Assembly (NCBI GenBank): GCA_030041195.1
Contig: JASHOI010000316.1
Coordinates: 1-21,663, forward strand
Reading direction: 5' to 3'
From: Streptosporangiaceae bacterium
GTDB lineage: Bacteria > Actinomycetota > Actinomycetes > Streptosporangiales > Streptosporangiaceae
DNA length: 21,663 nucleotides
Shown: piece after piece, positions 4,770 to 12,790 of the stretch
How the letters are laid out: each line of letters begins with the position of its first letter
Numbering within the stretch: position 1 is the first letter of the stretch
Program-made: the position numbers and the translations under genes
Notes under the pieces: generated by a model
Databases searched by the model: none
Told to the model about the DNA's origin: nothing
The model's input: the letters and a program-made list of their open reading frames with translations, nothing else

Positions 4770-7400
4770 CTAACGGGCCGGGCCCGGCGACAGCAGCTGG
4801 AGCTCTCGCGCGCGCTGCACCGCCGACGAGCGGTCACGGGCCTGGAGCTTCGTGTAGATGTTGCGGACGTGCGTGCTGACCGTGTTCACCGAGACGGACA
4901 GCTCGCTCGCGATCTCGGGGCGAGACAGGTTCGTCGGCAGGTAACGCAGCACCCTGAGCTCGCTCGGGCTCAGCTCCTCGGCACGCTGCGGCGAGGACCG
5001 GCCACCGGCCCCGCCGGCGGCGCCGTGCAGAATGTCCAGGATGTCGGTCAGCAGCGCGGCGTGTGCGGTCGCATGCCGCGGCATGGCCTCGAGCAGTTCC
5101 CCGGAGCCGGTGATCGCGAACGGCAGGACGAGCCGGTCAGCCTCGGCAAGGGCCAGGGCGCGCTCGGCGGCCTCGGTGGCCGCGCGCTGGTCGCCGAGCT
5201 CCCGGTGGGCGAGCCCGGCCAGCAGGTGAGCCTCAACGACCGTGACGTAGCCGATGGCCGGCGCCGTGCCGTTGAGCACATCCCGCACCGCGCCGAGAGC
5301 CGCGGCCGGATTGCCTTCCGCGAGGAAGATCACCGCCCGGGCATTGCCGATTTCGCCGGAGCTGGCCCGCTCGTCATCGAGCGTCGCGAGGAACGCACGG
5401 GCCTCGCCGGGCATCCCGAGACGGGCTTGGGTGGCCAGCATCCAGCCGGTCACCTGGCCGGCCAGTGCATGCGATCCTTCCAGCCGTGATTGCAGCCGTT
5501 CGGCCGCGCGGAACGCCTCAAACGCCTCGCGGCGGCGGCCACGGCAAGCCAGCAGTATCCCGGTCGTCTGGAGCAGCAACAGCCTGATGTCGGGGCCGGT
5601 GTCTGTCTCCAGAGCCCGTGCAGCACGCTGCAGCCATCGCTCGGCTTCGTCAAACTCGCCCGTCCACACCATCGTTCCGGCCAGCGTGACCAGCGCGGGC
5701 GCGACGACGGGCTCCGCGTCCCAGCCGTGTCGCCCGGCGAGCGCTATCGCCTCGTGGCAGCGCCGCTGGGTCGTGGCGAACGAGTGGATCTTCGACGCAA
5801 ACCCGAGCTGGGCAAGGCAGGCGACCTCAAGGTAGGGCCGGCCGATGTTCCGGGCCAGGACAGCGCCCTCCCGGAGGTGGCGTTCGGCGTCATGAAGCCC
5901 CAGGGACCACGCCTCGACGATGCCCAGATTCATCAGCGCCACCGCCTGCAGGTCGCTGCCGAGCGCGATGTCCTCGTGGGACTGCCCGGTCACCGGGGAG
6001 GCGAGGAATTTGACCTGTTCGAGCACGCCGGCAAAGTGGCCGCGTCGCCTGGCCAGCGACAGCTTCAGCGACGCGATCGCCACTCGAAGGCGGCGCCGGC
6101 GATCGGGCGGCCCGGCCTCGGCGTACGTCTCGGCCACCGCCAGGTGGGCGGCCGCCTCATCCAGGCGTCCCTGGACAAGGTCAACCGTCGCGCGCACCAG
6201 GGCCAGTTCGGGGTCATCCGCGCCCTGCGGGAAGGCGTGCAACAGCGCCTCGATGGTCTGCGTCTGCCCGTCGAGCGTCAGGCTGGACGAATGATCGGCG
6301 AGCAGCCGGGCCGCGCCCGGCTCATCGCCTGCCGCTTGGGTGTGCCGTATCGCGTCGACAATGCCGCCATGCTGGATAAACCACTCGGCGGCGCGCCGGT
6401 GCAGCGCCGGCACTTCCTCGGGCAGCGCCCGGCGCAGCTCCAGCCGGAGGAGATCCCCGAACAGGTGGTGGTAGCGAAACCACGTGCGCTCGCCGTCGAG
6501 CGACACGACAAACGCGTTGGCGTCCTCGAGTTGCAGCAGGATCCGCTCCGAGCCGGGGCGTCCGGTCAGCAGGTCGGCCAGGTCCCCGTTGACGCGATCG
6601 AGCAGCGAAGTGCGCAGCAGCAGATCCTTGACGTCGTCTGGCTGGCGCTCCAGCATCTCGGCGACCAGATACTCGGCGACCGTGCGATCGCTTCCGGAGA
6701 ACTCCGCGACAAAACGCTCGGGGTCGGGGTGACCGGAAAGCGAGATCGCGGCGAGCCGCAGGCCCGCGGCCCACCCTTCGGTCCGCTGATGCAGCAGCGC
6801 CGCCCCGGCGTCGGACAGCGCTATGCCCGAGGCGTCCAGCAACTCGCGTGTCTCGCGCTCACTGAACCGCAGATCCGCCGCCCGGACCTCGGCCAGCTCG
6901 CCCGCCAGGCGGAGCTGGTGCAGGCGCAGCTGAAGATCATGACGCGTGGCCAGCACCGCGTGCACGTGCGGGGGAAGGCTGGTCAGCAACCGGGTGAGCT
7001 GGGCGAGGGCGTCCGCCGAGGTCAGCTCGTGCAGATCGTCGATGACCAGGATGCCGCCCCCGCGCTGGCCCGCGAGTTCCGACAGCACCCTGTCGGCCGC
7101 CGCCTGCCCGTTGAAGTCCGGTGTGGCCGCCGGCGGGTCCGCGCGGCTGGCTGTGGCGGAGGACTGCCGGACCGCACCGAGCACGGCAAGCCAGAACTGC
7201 TGGGCGTCGTGCTGATCGCGCTGCACCTGCACGACGGCGAGCCGATGCTGCCGGCCCAGCCGTTCCGCCCAGGCGCGCAGCAGTGACGTCTTGCCGCTGC
7301 CGGCCGGAGCCGAGATGATCGTCACCTTCTCCGACGCCGCGCGATCTAGGGCCGCGAGAAGATCGCCCCGGTCGATCAGCCGGAGAGTTGCTCGAGCCAC
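4770..7400 (-). CDS. LAL-family (MalT-like) LuxR transcriptional regulator (876 aa)
   Basis: The N-terminal STAND-type ATPase has Walker A APAGSGKT at residues 31-38 and Walker B ILVIDDLHEL near 117-126, with a winged-helix and arm region containing RTEGWAAGLRLAAI. A long central domain of TPR-like helical repeats (roughly residues 330-780) follows. The NarL/LuxR DNA-binding helix-turn-helix is at residues 810-872 (LSPSELRVLRYL, then EIASELSVSVNTVSTHVRNIYTKL). Length and order match MalT-like activators, which sense a small ligand with the repeat domain, hydrolyse ATP and activate nearby genes. The start is the GTG at 7400, about 30 residues before the P-loop, with a weak AAGGCAGG upstream. 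The gene is divergent from a metallo-hydrolase gene and precedes the small conserved gene by about 20 bases, so both are likely targets. Confidence 0.93.
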   Translation of the reverse strand: MARATLRLIDRGDLLAALDRAASEKVTIISAPAGSGKTSLLRAWAERLGRQHRLAVVQVQRDQHDAQQFWLAVLGAVRQSSATASRADPPAATPDFNGQAAADRVLSELAGQRGGGILVIDDLHELTSADALAQLTRLLTSLPPHVHAVLATRHDLQLRLHQLRLAGELAEVRAADLRFSERETRELLDASGIALSDAGAALLHQRTEGWAAGLRLAAISLSGHPDPERFVAEFSGSDRTVAEYLVAEMLERQPDDVKDLLLRTSLLDRVNGDLADLLTGRPGSERILLQLEDANAFVVSLDGERTWFRYHHLFGDLLRLELRRALPEEVPALHRRAAEWFIQHGGIVDAIRHTQAAGDEPGAARLLADHSSSLTLDGQTQTIEALLHAFPQGADDPELALVRATVDLVQGRLDEAAAHLAVAETYAEAGPPDRRRRLRVAIASLKLSLARRRGHFAGVLEQVKFLASPVTGQSHEDIALGSDLQAVALMNLGIVEAWSLGLHDAERHLREGAVLARNIGRPYLEVACLAQLGFASKIHSFATTQRRCHEAIALAGRHGWDAEPVVAPALVTLAGTMVWTGEFDEAERWLQRAARALETDTGPDIRLLLLQTTGILLACRGRRREAFEAFRAAERLQSRLEGSHALAGQVTGWMLATQARLGMPGEARAFLATLDDERASSGEIGNARAVIFLAEGNPAAALGAVRDVLNGTAPAIGYVTVVEAHLLAGLAHRELGDQRAATEAAERALALAEADRLVLPFAITGSGELLEAMPRHATAHAALLTDILDILHGAAGGAGGRSSPQRAEELSPSELRVLRYLPTNLSRPEIASELSVSVNTVSTHVRNIYTKLQARDRSSAVQRARELQLLSPGPAR

Positions 7401-7417
7401 GTTCAGAGGCCTGCCTT

Positions 7418-7429
7418 GGTGTCGACACC
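7418..7429. promoter_or_regulatory. Perfect 12-bp palindrome GGTGTCGACACC
   Basis: It lies 18 bases upstream of the LAL regulator start codon in the divergent intergenic region. This position suits an autoregulatory operator or a leader hairpin. No further copy was noticed in the window. Confidence 0.4.
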
Positions 7430-7508
7430 TGACAGCCTATCGTCGGCGGCACAGATCTCCTGGCAGCAAGCCATCGGTCCGCGGCGAGGCAGGGCCCGGT
7501 CACCCGAA

Positions 7509-7525
7509 TCACCGGGATCCGGTGA
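7509..7525. promoter_or_regulatory. Perfect palindrome TCACCGG-GAT-CCGGTGA, candidate operator
   Basis: It has 7-bp arms around a GAT centre, lies between the divergent LAL regulator and metallo-hydrolase genes, and matches 16 of 17 bases of the palindrome at 4748-4764. It is roughly central (109 bases from one start codon, 88 from the other), as expected for a shared operator. Confidence 0.55.
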
Positions 7526-7581
7526 GGATCTTTCACCTGCCTCGTGGCAAGCCTGGATCCGTCGCGAAGGCACGGCCGCCC

Positions 7582-7593
7582 GGGCACGTGCCC
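7582..7593. promoter_or_regulatory. Perfect 12-bp palindrome GGGCACGTGCCC
   Basis: It ends 19 bases before the GTG of the metallo-hydrolase gene and close to its ribosome binding site. As RNA it could fold against translation initiation; as DNA it could be an operator around a CACGTG core. The sequence cannot decide between these. Confidence 0.35.
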
Positions 7594-7612
7594 TGGTTCC
7601 GAGGGAGATACC

Positions 7613-8584
7613 GTGACGTCACCAGCTTCTGTGCCCAGTGCCGACCTGCCTGACTACGCGCCCATCCCGCCCTCGGCGCTCGGCCCGGCCCTGAACGATC
7701 AGGGCTATCACGTGGGGCGGGTCGAACGGAACCTCTACTGGGTCACGGACGGGGTCTACAATTCCGCGTTCCTGGTCACCGGCGACGGTGTCGTGCTGTT
7801 CGACGCGCCGCCGAGCATCGGCCACAACCTGCAACGGGCCGTCGACGAGATCGCCGCCGCCGAGGGCGTCAGCAGCACCGTGACGCACCTGGTCTACTCC
7901 CATCACCACGCCGACCACGGCTCGGCCGCGTCGCTGTTTGAGAATGCCGTCAGGATCGGGCACGAGGAGACCCGCCGCCTCCTCGCCCGGGACAACGACC
8001 CGTCCCGGCCGCTGCCGGAGGAGACCTTCGCCGACAGCTACACGCTCGAGGTCGGCGGGGAGCGCGTCGAGCTGGCCTGGCGGGGCTCCAACCACACGCC
8101 GGACAACATCTACATCCATTTCCCTGGCCACGACACCCTGATGTTCATTGACGTGGTGAACGCGGGCTGGGTGCCGATCTACAACACCAACCTCAGCGAG
8201 GACGTACCGGGGTACATCGGGGCACCGGACATCGCGCTGTCGTACCCGTGGACGCACCTGATCTCCGGGCACCTCGGCCGGCTCGCCACCCGCGAGGACG
8301 TGGCCCTGCACCAGCGGTACATCGCTGACATCGAGGCCAGCTCCAGGGAGGCACTGCAGAGCGTCAACCCGGTGCCCTATTACGTGCAGGGCGGGCAGAA
8401 CGTCTGGGCCGGCGTGAAGGGTCACCTCGATGCCGTCACCGAGCGCGCGGCGGCGCCCGTGATCGCCAAGTACACCGGCGTGCTGGCGGCCGCGGACATC
8501 GCGGAATTCACGTATACGACGACGTTTGCGATCATGCAGTCGCTGCGCCTCGACAAGGGCCCGAGCGGACCGGTTCACCCCTGA
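7613..8584 (+). CDS. Metallo-beta-lactamase-fold hydrolase (323 aa)
   Basis: The HxHxDH zinc motif is H97, H99, D101 and H102 (SHHHADHG). Further ligands are H161 (SNHTPDN), D180 (MFIDVV) and H220 (ISGHLG), so a dinuclear zinc site is complete. The preceding strand-rich segment (VTDGVYNSAFLVTGDGVVLFDAPP) is the usual N-terminal half of the fold. There is no signal peptide, so it is probably cytoplasmic. The family includes lactonases, thioesterases and phosphodiesterases; the substrate cannot be read from sequence. The GTG at 7613 is chosen because GGGAG lies five to six bases upstream, and the in-frame start at 7544 would add a low-complexity leader. Divergence from the LAL regulator, with a shared palindrome between them, suggests the enzyme acts on or produces a compound linked to that regulator. 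That is inference. Confidence 0.9.
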   Translation: MTSPASVPSADLPDYAPIPPSALGPALNDQGYHVGRVERNLYWVTDGVYNSAFLVTGDGVVLFDAPPSIGHNLQRAVDEIAAAEGVSSTVTHLVYSHHHADHGSAASLFENAVRIGHEETRRLLARDNDPSRPLPEETFADSYTLEVGGERVELAWRGSNHTPDNIYIHFPGHDTLMFIDVVNAGWVPIYNTNLSEDVPGYIGAPDIALSYPWTHLISGHLGRLATREDVALHQRYIADIEASSREALQSVNPVPYYVQGGQNVWAGVKGHLDAVTERAAAPVIAKYTGVLAAADIAEFTYTTTFAIMQSLRLDKGPSGPVHP

Positions 8585-8642
8585 CCGGAAAGGGGCCGGG
8601 CCGGGGAAAGGGCCCTGGCTGGGCCGGCGCCCGCCCAGGTCC

Positions 8643-8663
8643 GGGCCGGCTGGCAGCCGGCCC
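8643..8663. promoter_or_regulatory. Strong GC hairpin with 9-bp arms upstream of the UvrA-like gene
   Basis: GGGCCGGCT-GGC-AGCCGGCCC is a perfect inverted repeat with a 3-base centre. There is no T-run, so it is not a classical factor-independent terminator for the metallo-hydrolase gene, although it could stall polymerase. It overlaps the region where the -35 of the candidate leaderless promoter at 8671 would lie, so it could equally be an operator for the UvrA-like gene. Confidence 0.5.
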
Positions 8664-8670
8664 CTGGCCT

Positions 8671-8676
8671 TAGGTT
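8671..8676 (+). promoter_or_regulatory. Candidate -10 hexamer for leaderless transcription of the UvrA-like gene
   Basis: TAGGTT fits TAnnnT and lies seven bases before the ATG at 8684, so transcription would begin at the start codon. No Shine-Dalgarno sequence is present. CTGGCA at 8650-8655 is a poor, short-spaced -35 candidate. Confidence 0.45.
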
Positions 8677-8683
8677 GTGCTGT

Positions 8684-11203
8684 ATGCCGACTAACCCGAT
8701 CTCCGTGCCGGACACCCTGCCCACGGTCATCGGGGTGCGCGGGGCCCGGCACAACAACCTGCAGGACATCGACGTGGACGTGCCGCTGTGGCGCACGGTC
8801 GCGGTGGTCGGGGTGTCCGGATCCGGCAAGACGTCGCTGGCGATCGGGACCTTGTACTCGGAGGGCATGCACCGGTTTCTGGAGGGCCTGAGCACCTACA
8901 GCCGGCGGCGGCTGGCCCAGGCCCAGCGTCCGGACGTGGACCGGATCGAGCACCTTCCGCCCGCGCTGGCGCTGCGGCAGCGGCCGCCAATACCGGGGCT
9001 GCGCAGCACGGTCGGCACGATGTCCGAGGTGCTCAACGTGCTGCGCCTGATGATGTCGCGGCTGGGCTCGCACCTGTGCCCGAACGGCCACCGCGTCGAG
9101 CCGTCGGTCGCCACCCAGGGCATGGAGATCGTCTGCCCGGTGTGCGGGGTGCATTTCGAGCCGCCGAGCGCCGAATCGTTCGCGTTCAACTCCTACGGCG
9201 CCTGCCCGGCCTGCCAGGGCCTGGGCGTGCGGTCCGAAGTCGACGTCGGCACGCTGGTTCCCGATCCGGACAAGACGATCGAGGAAGGCGCGGTGCTGCC
9301 GTGGAATACCGGCGGGCGGCGGCTGTCGATGTATGCCGCGGGCGAGCTCGGGGTCAGGCTTGACGTCCCGTACAAATCGCTGACCGCACGCGAGCGCGAC
9401 ATCGTGCTGCACGGCGAACCGGTGCAGCGGCAGGTTACGCTCAGCTCCGGCCGGACCGGGCGGACCGTGCAGCTATCGGTCAACTACGACAACGCGGTCG
9501 CCGCGGTCGAACGCTCGCTGCGCAGTGACAACGAGCGCACCCGACGTCTGGTGCAGCGATTCCTCGTCACCCGGGTCTGCTCGGTGTGCCACGGCACCCG
9601 GCTGCGGCCCGAGGCGCTGACCTCGCAGCTCGGCGGGCGCAACATCGCCGAGATCAGCGCGCTCGGCCTGGACGAGCTGCCCGGCTTCGTGGCCGGCCTG
9701 CCCGCGGTGCTGCCAGCCGAGCTGAGCCGGATGACCGACGGTCTGCTCGCCGAGCTCAGCGGGACGCTCAACCCGCTGCTCGACGTCGGACTTGGCTACC
9801 TGACCCTGGACCGGGCCGGCGTCTCGCTGTCGACCGGCGAGCGGCAGCGGATCGAGCTCACCTCGACCGTGCGCGCCAGCACCACGGGCATGCTCTACGT
9901 GCTCGACGAGCCGTCGGTCGGGCTGCACCCCAGCAACGTCCAGGGCCTGCGCAAGACGATCACCGCGCTGGCCGGGAACGGCAACACCGTGGTCGTGGTG
10001 GAGCACGAGCGGGAGATCATCCGCACCGCGGACTGGGTGATCGAGCTCGGCCCCGCGGCCGGCGCCAAGGGCGGCACCGTCATCGCCCAGGGCACGCCCG
10101 GCCAGCTGGAGGCCGACCCGCGCTCGATCATGGGCCCGTTCCTGGCCGGGGCCCCAGCGCTGCGGCGCGACCGTCCGCCGCCCGGCGCCCCCGACGGGCA
10201 GATCACCCTCGAGATCGGTGACCTGTACAACCTGCACGGCGTCACCGCCGCCTTCCCGGCCCGCCGGCTGACCGCGCTGGCCGGGCCGTCCGGTGCCGGA
10301 AAGACCGCCCTCGTCCTGGACAGCCTGATCCCGGCCGCGCGGGCCCTGCTGAGCGGTTCCGCGCCGCCCCGGCACGTCACCCGGCTGGACCTGGACGGCA
10401 TCCGCCAGGTCGTCCAGGTAGACGCCTCGCCGATCGGCCAGAACGCGCGGTCGACACCAGCGACCTACTCCGGGGCGTTCGACCAGATCCGCCGGGTGTT
10501 CGCCGACTCCGCCTACGCCCGGCGCAGGCGCTGGAAGCCCGGGCACTTCTCGTTCAACACCCGCGAGGGACAGTGCCCGACCTGCCGCGGGCTCGGCGAC
10601 ATCGACCTGGACGTCCAGTACCTGCCCGACATCACGGTCCAGTGCCCAACCTGCCACGGCGCCCGCTTCAACGACGCCACGCTGGCCGTCCGGGTCGACG
10701 GCCTGACGATCGCCGACGTCCTCGCGCTGACCGTGCGCGAGGCCCTGGACCGGTTCGCCGCCCGGCCCCCGGTTGTTGCGGCGCTGCGGCCCGTCGACGA
10801 GGTCGGCCTGGGCTACCTGCGGCTCGGCGAGCCCACCCCGTCGCTGTCCGGCGGCGAGTCGCAGCGGCTGCGGATCGCGTCTCGGCTGCGCAGCAGCCAG
10901 CAGGGCGCGCTGTACGTCTTCGACGAGCCGTCCACCGGCCTGCACCCGCTCGACGTGGCCACGCTGACCGGCGTGTTCGACCGGCTGCTGCAGGCCGGGG
11001 CCACCATCATCGTCATCGACCACGACCTGGACCTCCTCGCCGCCGCCGACCATCTCATCGACATGGGGCCCGGCGGCGGCCCCGACGGCGGCCGCATCGT
11101 CGCCGCGGGCACGCCGGAGGAGGTCGCGCACACACCCGGCAGCCCGACCGGGCCCTGGCTGGCCGAGCACCTGGGCCTGCCAGAGCCTGCCCGGGGTGTC
11201 TAG
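8684..11203 (+). CDS. Class II UvrA-like ABC ATPase (UvrA2/DrrC type, 839 aa)
   Basis: Two ABC ATPase halves are present. The first P-loop is GVSGSGKT at residues 43-50 with signature SLSTGERQR near 382 and Walker B LYVLDEPSVGLHP. The second P-loop is GPSGAGKT near 534-541 with signature LSGGESQR near 722 and Walker B LYVFDEPSTGLHP. Zinc modules CPVCG, CPACQGLG and CPTCRGLG/CPTCHGAR are present. Between HLCPNGH and VCPVCG there are only about 20 residues, where UvrA has about 150 including the UvrB-binding domain. It is therefore a UvrA paralogue that cannot recruit UvrB in the normal way. This group includes proteins for resistance to DNA-intercalating drugs. The ATG at 8684 matches homologue starts. 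It converges on a drug exporter and the two genes share the CTAG at 11200-11203 for their stops. Confidence 0.92.
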   Translation: MPTNPISVPDTLPTVIGVRGARHNNLQDIDVDVPLWRTVAVVGVSGSGKTSLAIGTLYSEGMHRFLEGLSTYSRRRLAQAQRPDVDRIEHLPPALALRQRPPIPGLRSTVGTMSEVLNVLRLMMSRLGSHLCPNGHRVEPSVATQGMEIVCPVCGVHFEPPSAESFAFNSYGACPACQGLGVRSEVDVGTLVPDPDKTIEEGAVLPWNTGGRRLSMYAAGELGVRLDVPYKSLTARERDIVLHGEPVQRQVTLSSGRTGRTVQLSVNYDNAVAAVERSLRSDNERTRRLVQRFLVTRVCSVCHGTRLRPEALTSQLGGRNIAEISALGLDELPGFVAGLPAVLPAELSRMTDGLLAELSGTLNPLLDVGLGYLTLDRAGVSLSTGERQRIELTSTVRASTTGMLYVLDEPSVGLHPSNVQGLRKTITALAGNGNTVVVVEHEREIIRTADWVIELGPAAGAKGGTVIAQGTPGQLEADPRSIMGPFLAGAPALRRDRPPPGAPDGQITLEIGDLYNLHGVTAAFPARRLTALAGPSGAGKTALVLDSLIPAARALLSGSAPPRHVTRLDLDGIRQVVQVDASPIGQNARSTPATYSGAFDQIRRVFADSAYARRRRWKPGHFSFNTREGQCPTCRGLGDIDLDVQYLPDITVQCPTCHGARFNDATLAVRVDGLTIADVLALTVREALDRFAARPPVVAALRPVDEVGLGYLRLGEPTPSLSGGESQRLRIASRLRSSQQGALYVFDEPSTGLHPLDVATLTGVFDRLLQAGATIIVIDHDLDLLAAADHLIDMGPGGGPDGGRIVAAGTPEEVAHTPGSPTGPWLAEHLGLPEPARGV

Positions 11204-12684
11204 CGGCCGGTCGCGGCCGGGCCAGCGGCGCGACCGCGCGTGGCGGCGATCGCCAGCACGAGCGTGGCGGCGATCAGCCCGATGTTGACAACCAGCGCTG
11301 CCTGGAAGCTGTGGCTGAACGCCGCGGCGAGCGCGGGCGCGCCGCGGCCCGCCGGGTGCAGGGTGCCGAACAGGACGGTGCCGACGACCGCGATGCCCAG
11401 GGCGCTGCCGACGCGCTGCGCGGTGTTGAGCACCCCGCTGGCCGATCCGTTGTCGGCCGGGGGGACCGACTTGAGCACCAGGTCGATGTTGGGAGCGACG
11501 ATGAGCCCGTGCCCGAGCCCGGTCAGCAGCAGCGGGCCCACGACGAACCAGGGGCTCGGCTGCCCGGTCAGGTGGAAGACGAGAAGCAGGCAGGTGAGCC
11601 CGGCCGCGACCATCGAGCAGCCGAGGATGAGGATCCACCGGCCGAGGCGCTGCGCGATCGCGTGGCTCTTGCGCGCGGTCACGATCGCGCCGGCAGCGAA
11701 CGGGCTCACCACCAGGCCGCTGGCCAGAGCGCCGTGGCCGAAACCCTCCTGCCAGGTCACCGCGAGGCTGAAGAAAATGCTGGTGAACGACGCGAAGTAG
11801 AGCAGCGCGAAGATCGCCCCGGTGGCGAACGCCGGCTGCCGCACCACCCGCGGCGGGATCAGCGGAGTGCGGCCCGCGCTCTCGGCGCGGCGCTCGGCGA
11901 GCCACAGGCCGGCCAGCAGCGGGACGGCCGCGGCGAAGCAGCCGTAGGTCCACAGCGGCCAGCCATGCGACTGGCCCTCGATCAGCGGCAGCAGCACCAG
12001 GACCAGGGCGGCGGTGAGCAGGCTGACCCCGGTCACGTCGGCGGGCTGGCGGGGGTGGCGGACCGGCGCTGGCAGGAACTTCACGGCGGCGGGCACGGCC
12101 GCCACGCCGATCACCAGGTTGACCAGGAAGATCCAGCGCCAGCCGGTGTGCGGGCCGGCCGCGGTGATCAGCAGCCCGCCGGCGAGCGGCCCGACGGCGG
12201 TGGACAGGCCGATGACCGCGGCCAGGACGCCGAACGCCTTGGACCGCTTCGGCCCGGCGAACGTGTCCACGATCGTGGCGTTGATCTGCGTGTAGTAGGT
12301 CCCCGCCGCCAGTCCCTGCACGACCCGGGCCACGACCAGCTCGGCGGGGCTCTGCGCGAGCCCGGCGCCGAGGCTGGCCAGCAGGAACAGCACCAGGCCG
12401 GCGATGTAGAGCGGCTTGCGGCCGATCGCGTCGCCGAGCCGTCCGGCCGGGATCAGCACGAGCCCGAACGCGAGCGCGTACCCGGACACGACCCATTCCA
12501 GCGCGCTGTCGCTGGCCGCCAGGCCGTGCTGGATGGTCGGCAGCGCGACGTTGACGATCGTCGTGTCCAGCAGCGACATGAACGCGCCGATCATCACGGT
12601 CGCGAGCGTCAGCGTGGCCAGCCGGTCCGGCGTGGGCGCGTCAGCGCTGGTGGGCCGCGTAAGCACGTTCTCCGCACTCGGCAT
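11200..12684 (-). CDS. DHA2-family (EmrB/QacA) multidrug MFS exporter (494 aa)
   Basis: This is a 14-helix drug:proton antiporter of the cytoplasmic membrane. Motif D1 LDTTIVNVALPTI lies in helix 1, motif A GRLGDAIGRK in the loop after helix 2, and a motif C-like GLSTAVGPLAGGLL in helix 5. An Arg-rich loop with PLIPPRVVRQP separates the later helices, as is typical for DHA2 proteins of about 500 residues. The ATG at 12684 has AGGAG six bases upstream. A good promoter is visible (TTGCGT at 12756-12761, 17-base spacer, TATTAT at 12733-12738, both read leftward). It is bracketed by two TetR-type operators, so the divergent TetR almost certainly represses it. The neighbouring UvrA-like ATPase suggests a joint role against DNA-binding compounds. 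Confidence 0.93.
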   Translation of the reverse strand: MPSAENVLTRPTSADAPTPDRLATLTLATVMIGAFMSLLDTTIVNVALPTIQHGLAASDSALEWVVSGYALAFGLVLIPAGRLGDAIGRKPLYIAGLVLFLLASLGAGLAQSPAELVVARVVQGLAAGTYYTQINATIVDTFAGPKRSKAFGVLAAVIGLSTAVGPLAGGLLITAAGPHTGWRWIFLVNLVIGVAAVPAAVKFLPAPVRHPRQPADVTGVSLLTAALVLVLLPLIEGQSHGWPLWTYGCFAAAVPLLAGLWLAERRAESAGRTPLIPPRVVRQPAFATGAIFALLYFASFTSIFFSLAVTWQEGFGHGALASGLVVSPFAAGAIVTARKSHAIAQRLGRWILILGCSMVAAGLTCLLLVFHLTGQPSPWFVVGPLLLTGLGHGLIVAPNIDLVLKSVPPADNGSASGVLNTAQRVGSALGIAVVGTVLFGTLHPAGRGAPALAAAFSHSFQAALVVNIGLIAATLVLAIAATRGRAAGPAATGR

Positions 12685-12705
12685 GGGGGCTCCTATGCGT
12701 TCAAG

Positions 12706-12732
12706 GTTCCGAAACGGAACAGCTCTGTTCCG
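12706..12732. promoter_or_regulatory. TetR-type operator O1 (18-bp palindrome with overlapping third half-site)
   Basis: CGGAACAG-CT-CTGTTCCG at 12715-12732 has perfect 8-bp arms. An additional GTTCCG at 12706-12711 pairs with the left arm as GTTCCG-AAA-CGGAAC, so three half-sites overlap. The site lies immediately downstream of the exporter -10 TATTAT and covers its transcription start. Confidence 0.8.
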
Positions 12733-12756
12733 ATAATAAGCCCTCGCGTGCCGGAA

Positions 12757-12774
12757 CGCAACAGGTCTGTTTCG
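12757..12774. promoter_or_regulatory. TetR-type operator O2 (18-bp palindrome, 7 of 8 arm matches)
   Basis: CGCAACAG-GT-CTGTTTCG repeats the design of O1 exactly 42 bases away, which is four helical turns. It covers the exporter -35 (TTGCGT) on one strand and abuts the TATGAT (12778-12783) of the tetR gene on the other, so one protein could repress both directions. Confidence 0.78.
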
Positions 12775-12777
12775 TTA

Positions 12778-12783
12778 TATGAT
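12778..12783 (+). promoter_or_regulatory. Candidate -10 hexamer of the first tetR gene
   Basis: TATGAT lies seven bases before the ATG at 12791. Transcription would start at the start codon, while an AGGAG only two to three bases before the ATG is too close to act well as a ribosome binding site. Leaderless expression is therefore likely. Confidence 0.5.
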
Positions 12784-12790
12784 AGGAGAC

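Noticed and set aside
5490..7286. A 598-codon open frame on the plus strand
   Set aside because: It is antisense to the LAL regulator, which has intact Walker motifs and a LuxR helix-turn-helix.
9473..12496. A 1007-codon open frame on the minus strand
   Set aside because: It lies antisense to the UvrA-like gene and in a shifted frame of the exporter gene. Its translation is low-complexity Arg/Gly/Ala-rich, as expected for the non-coding frames of very GC-rich genes.
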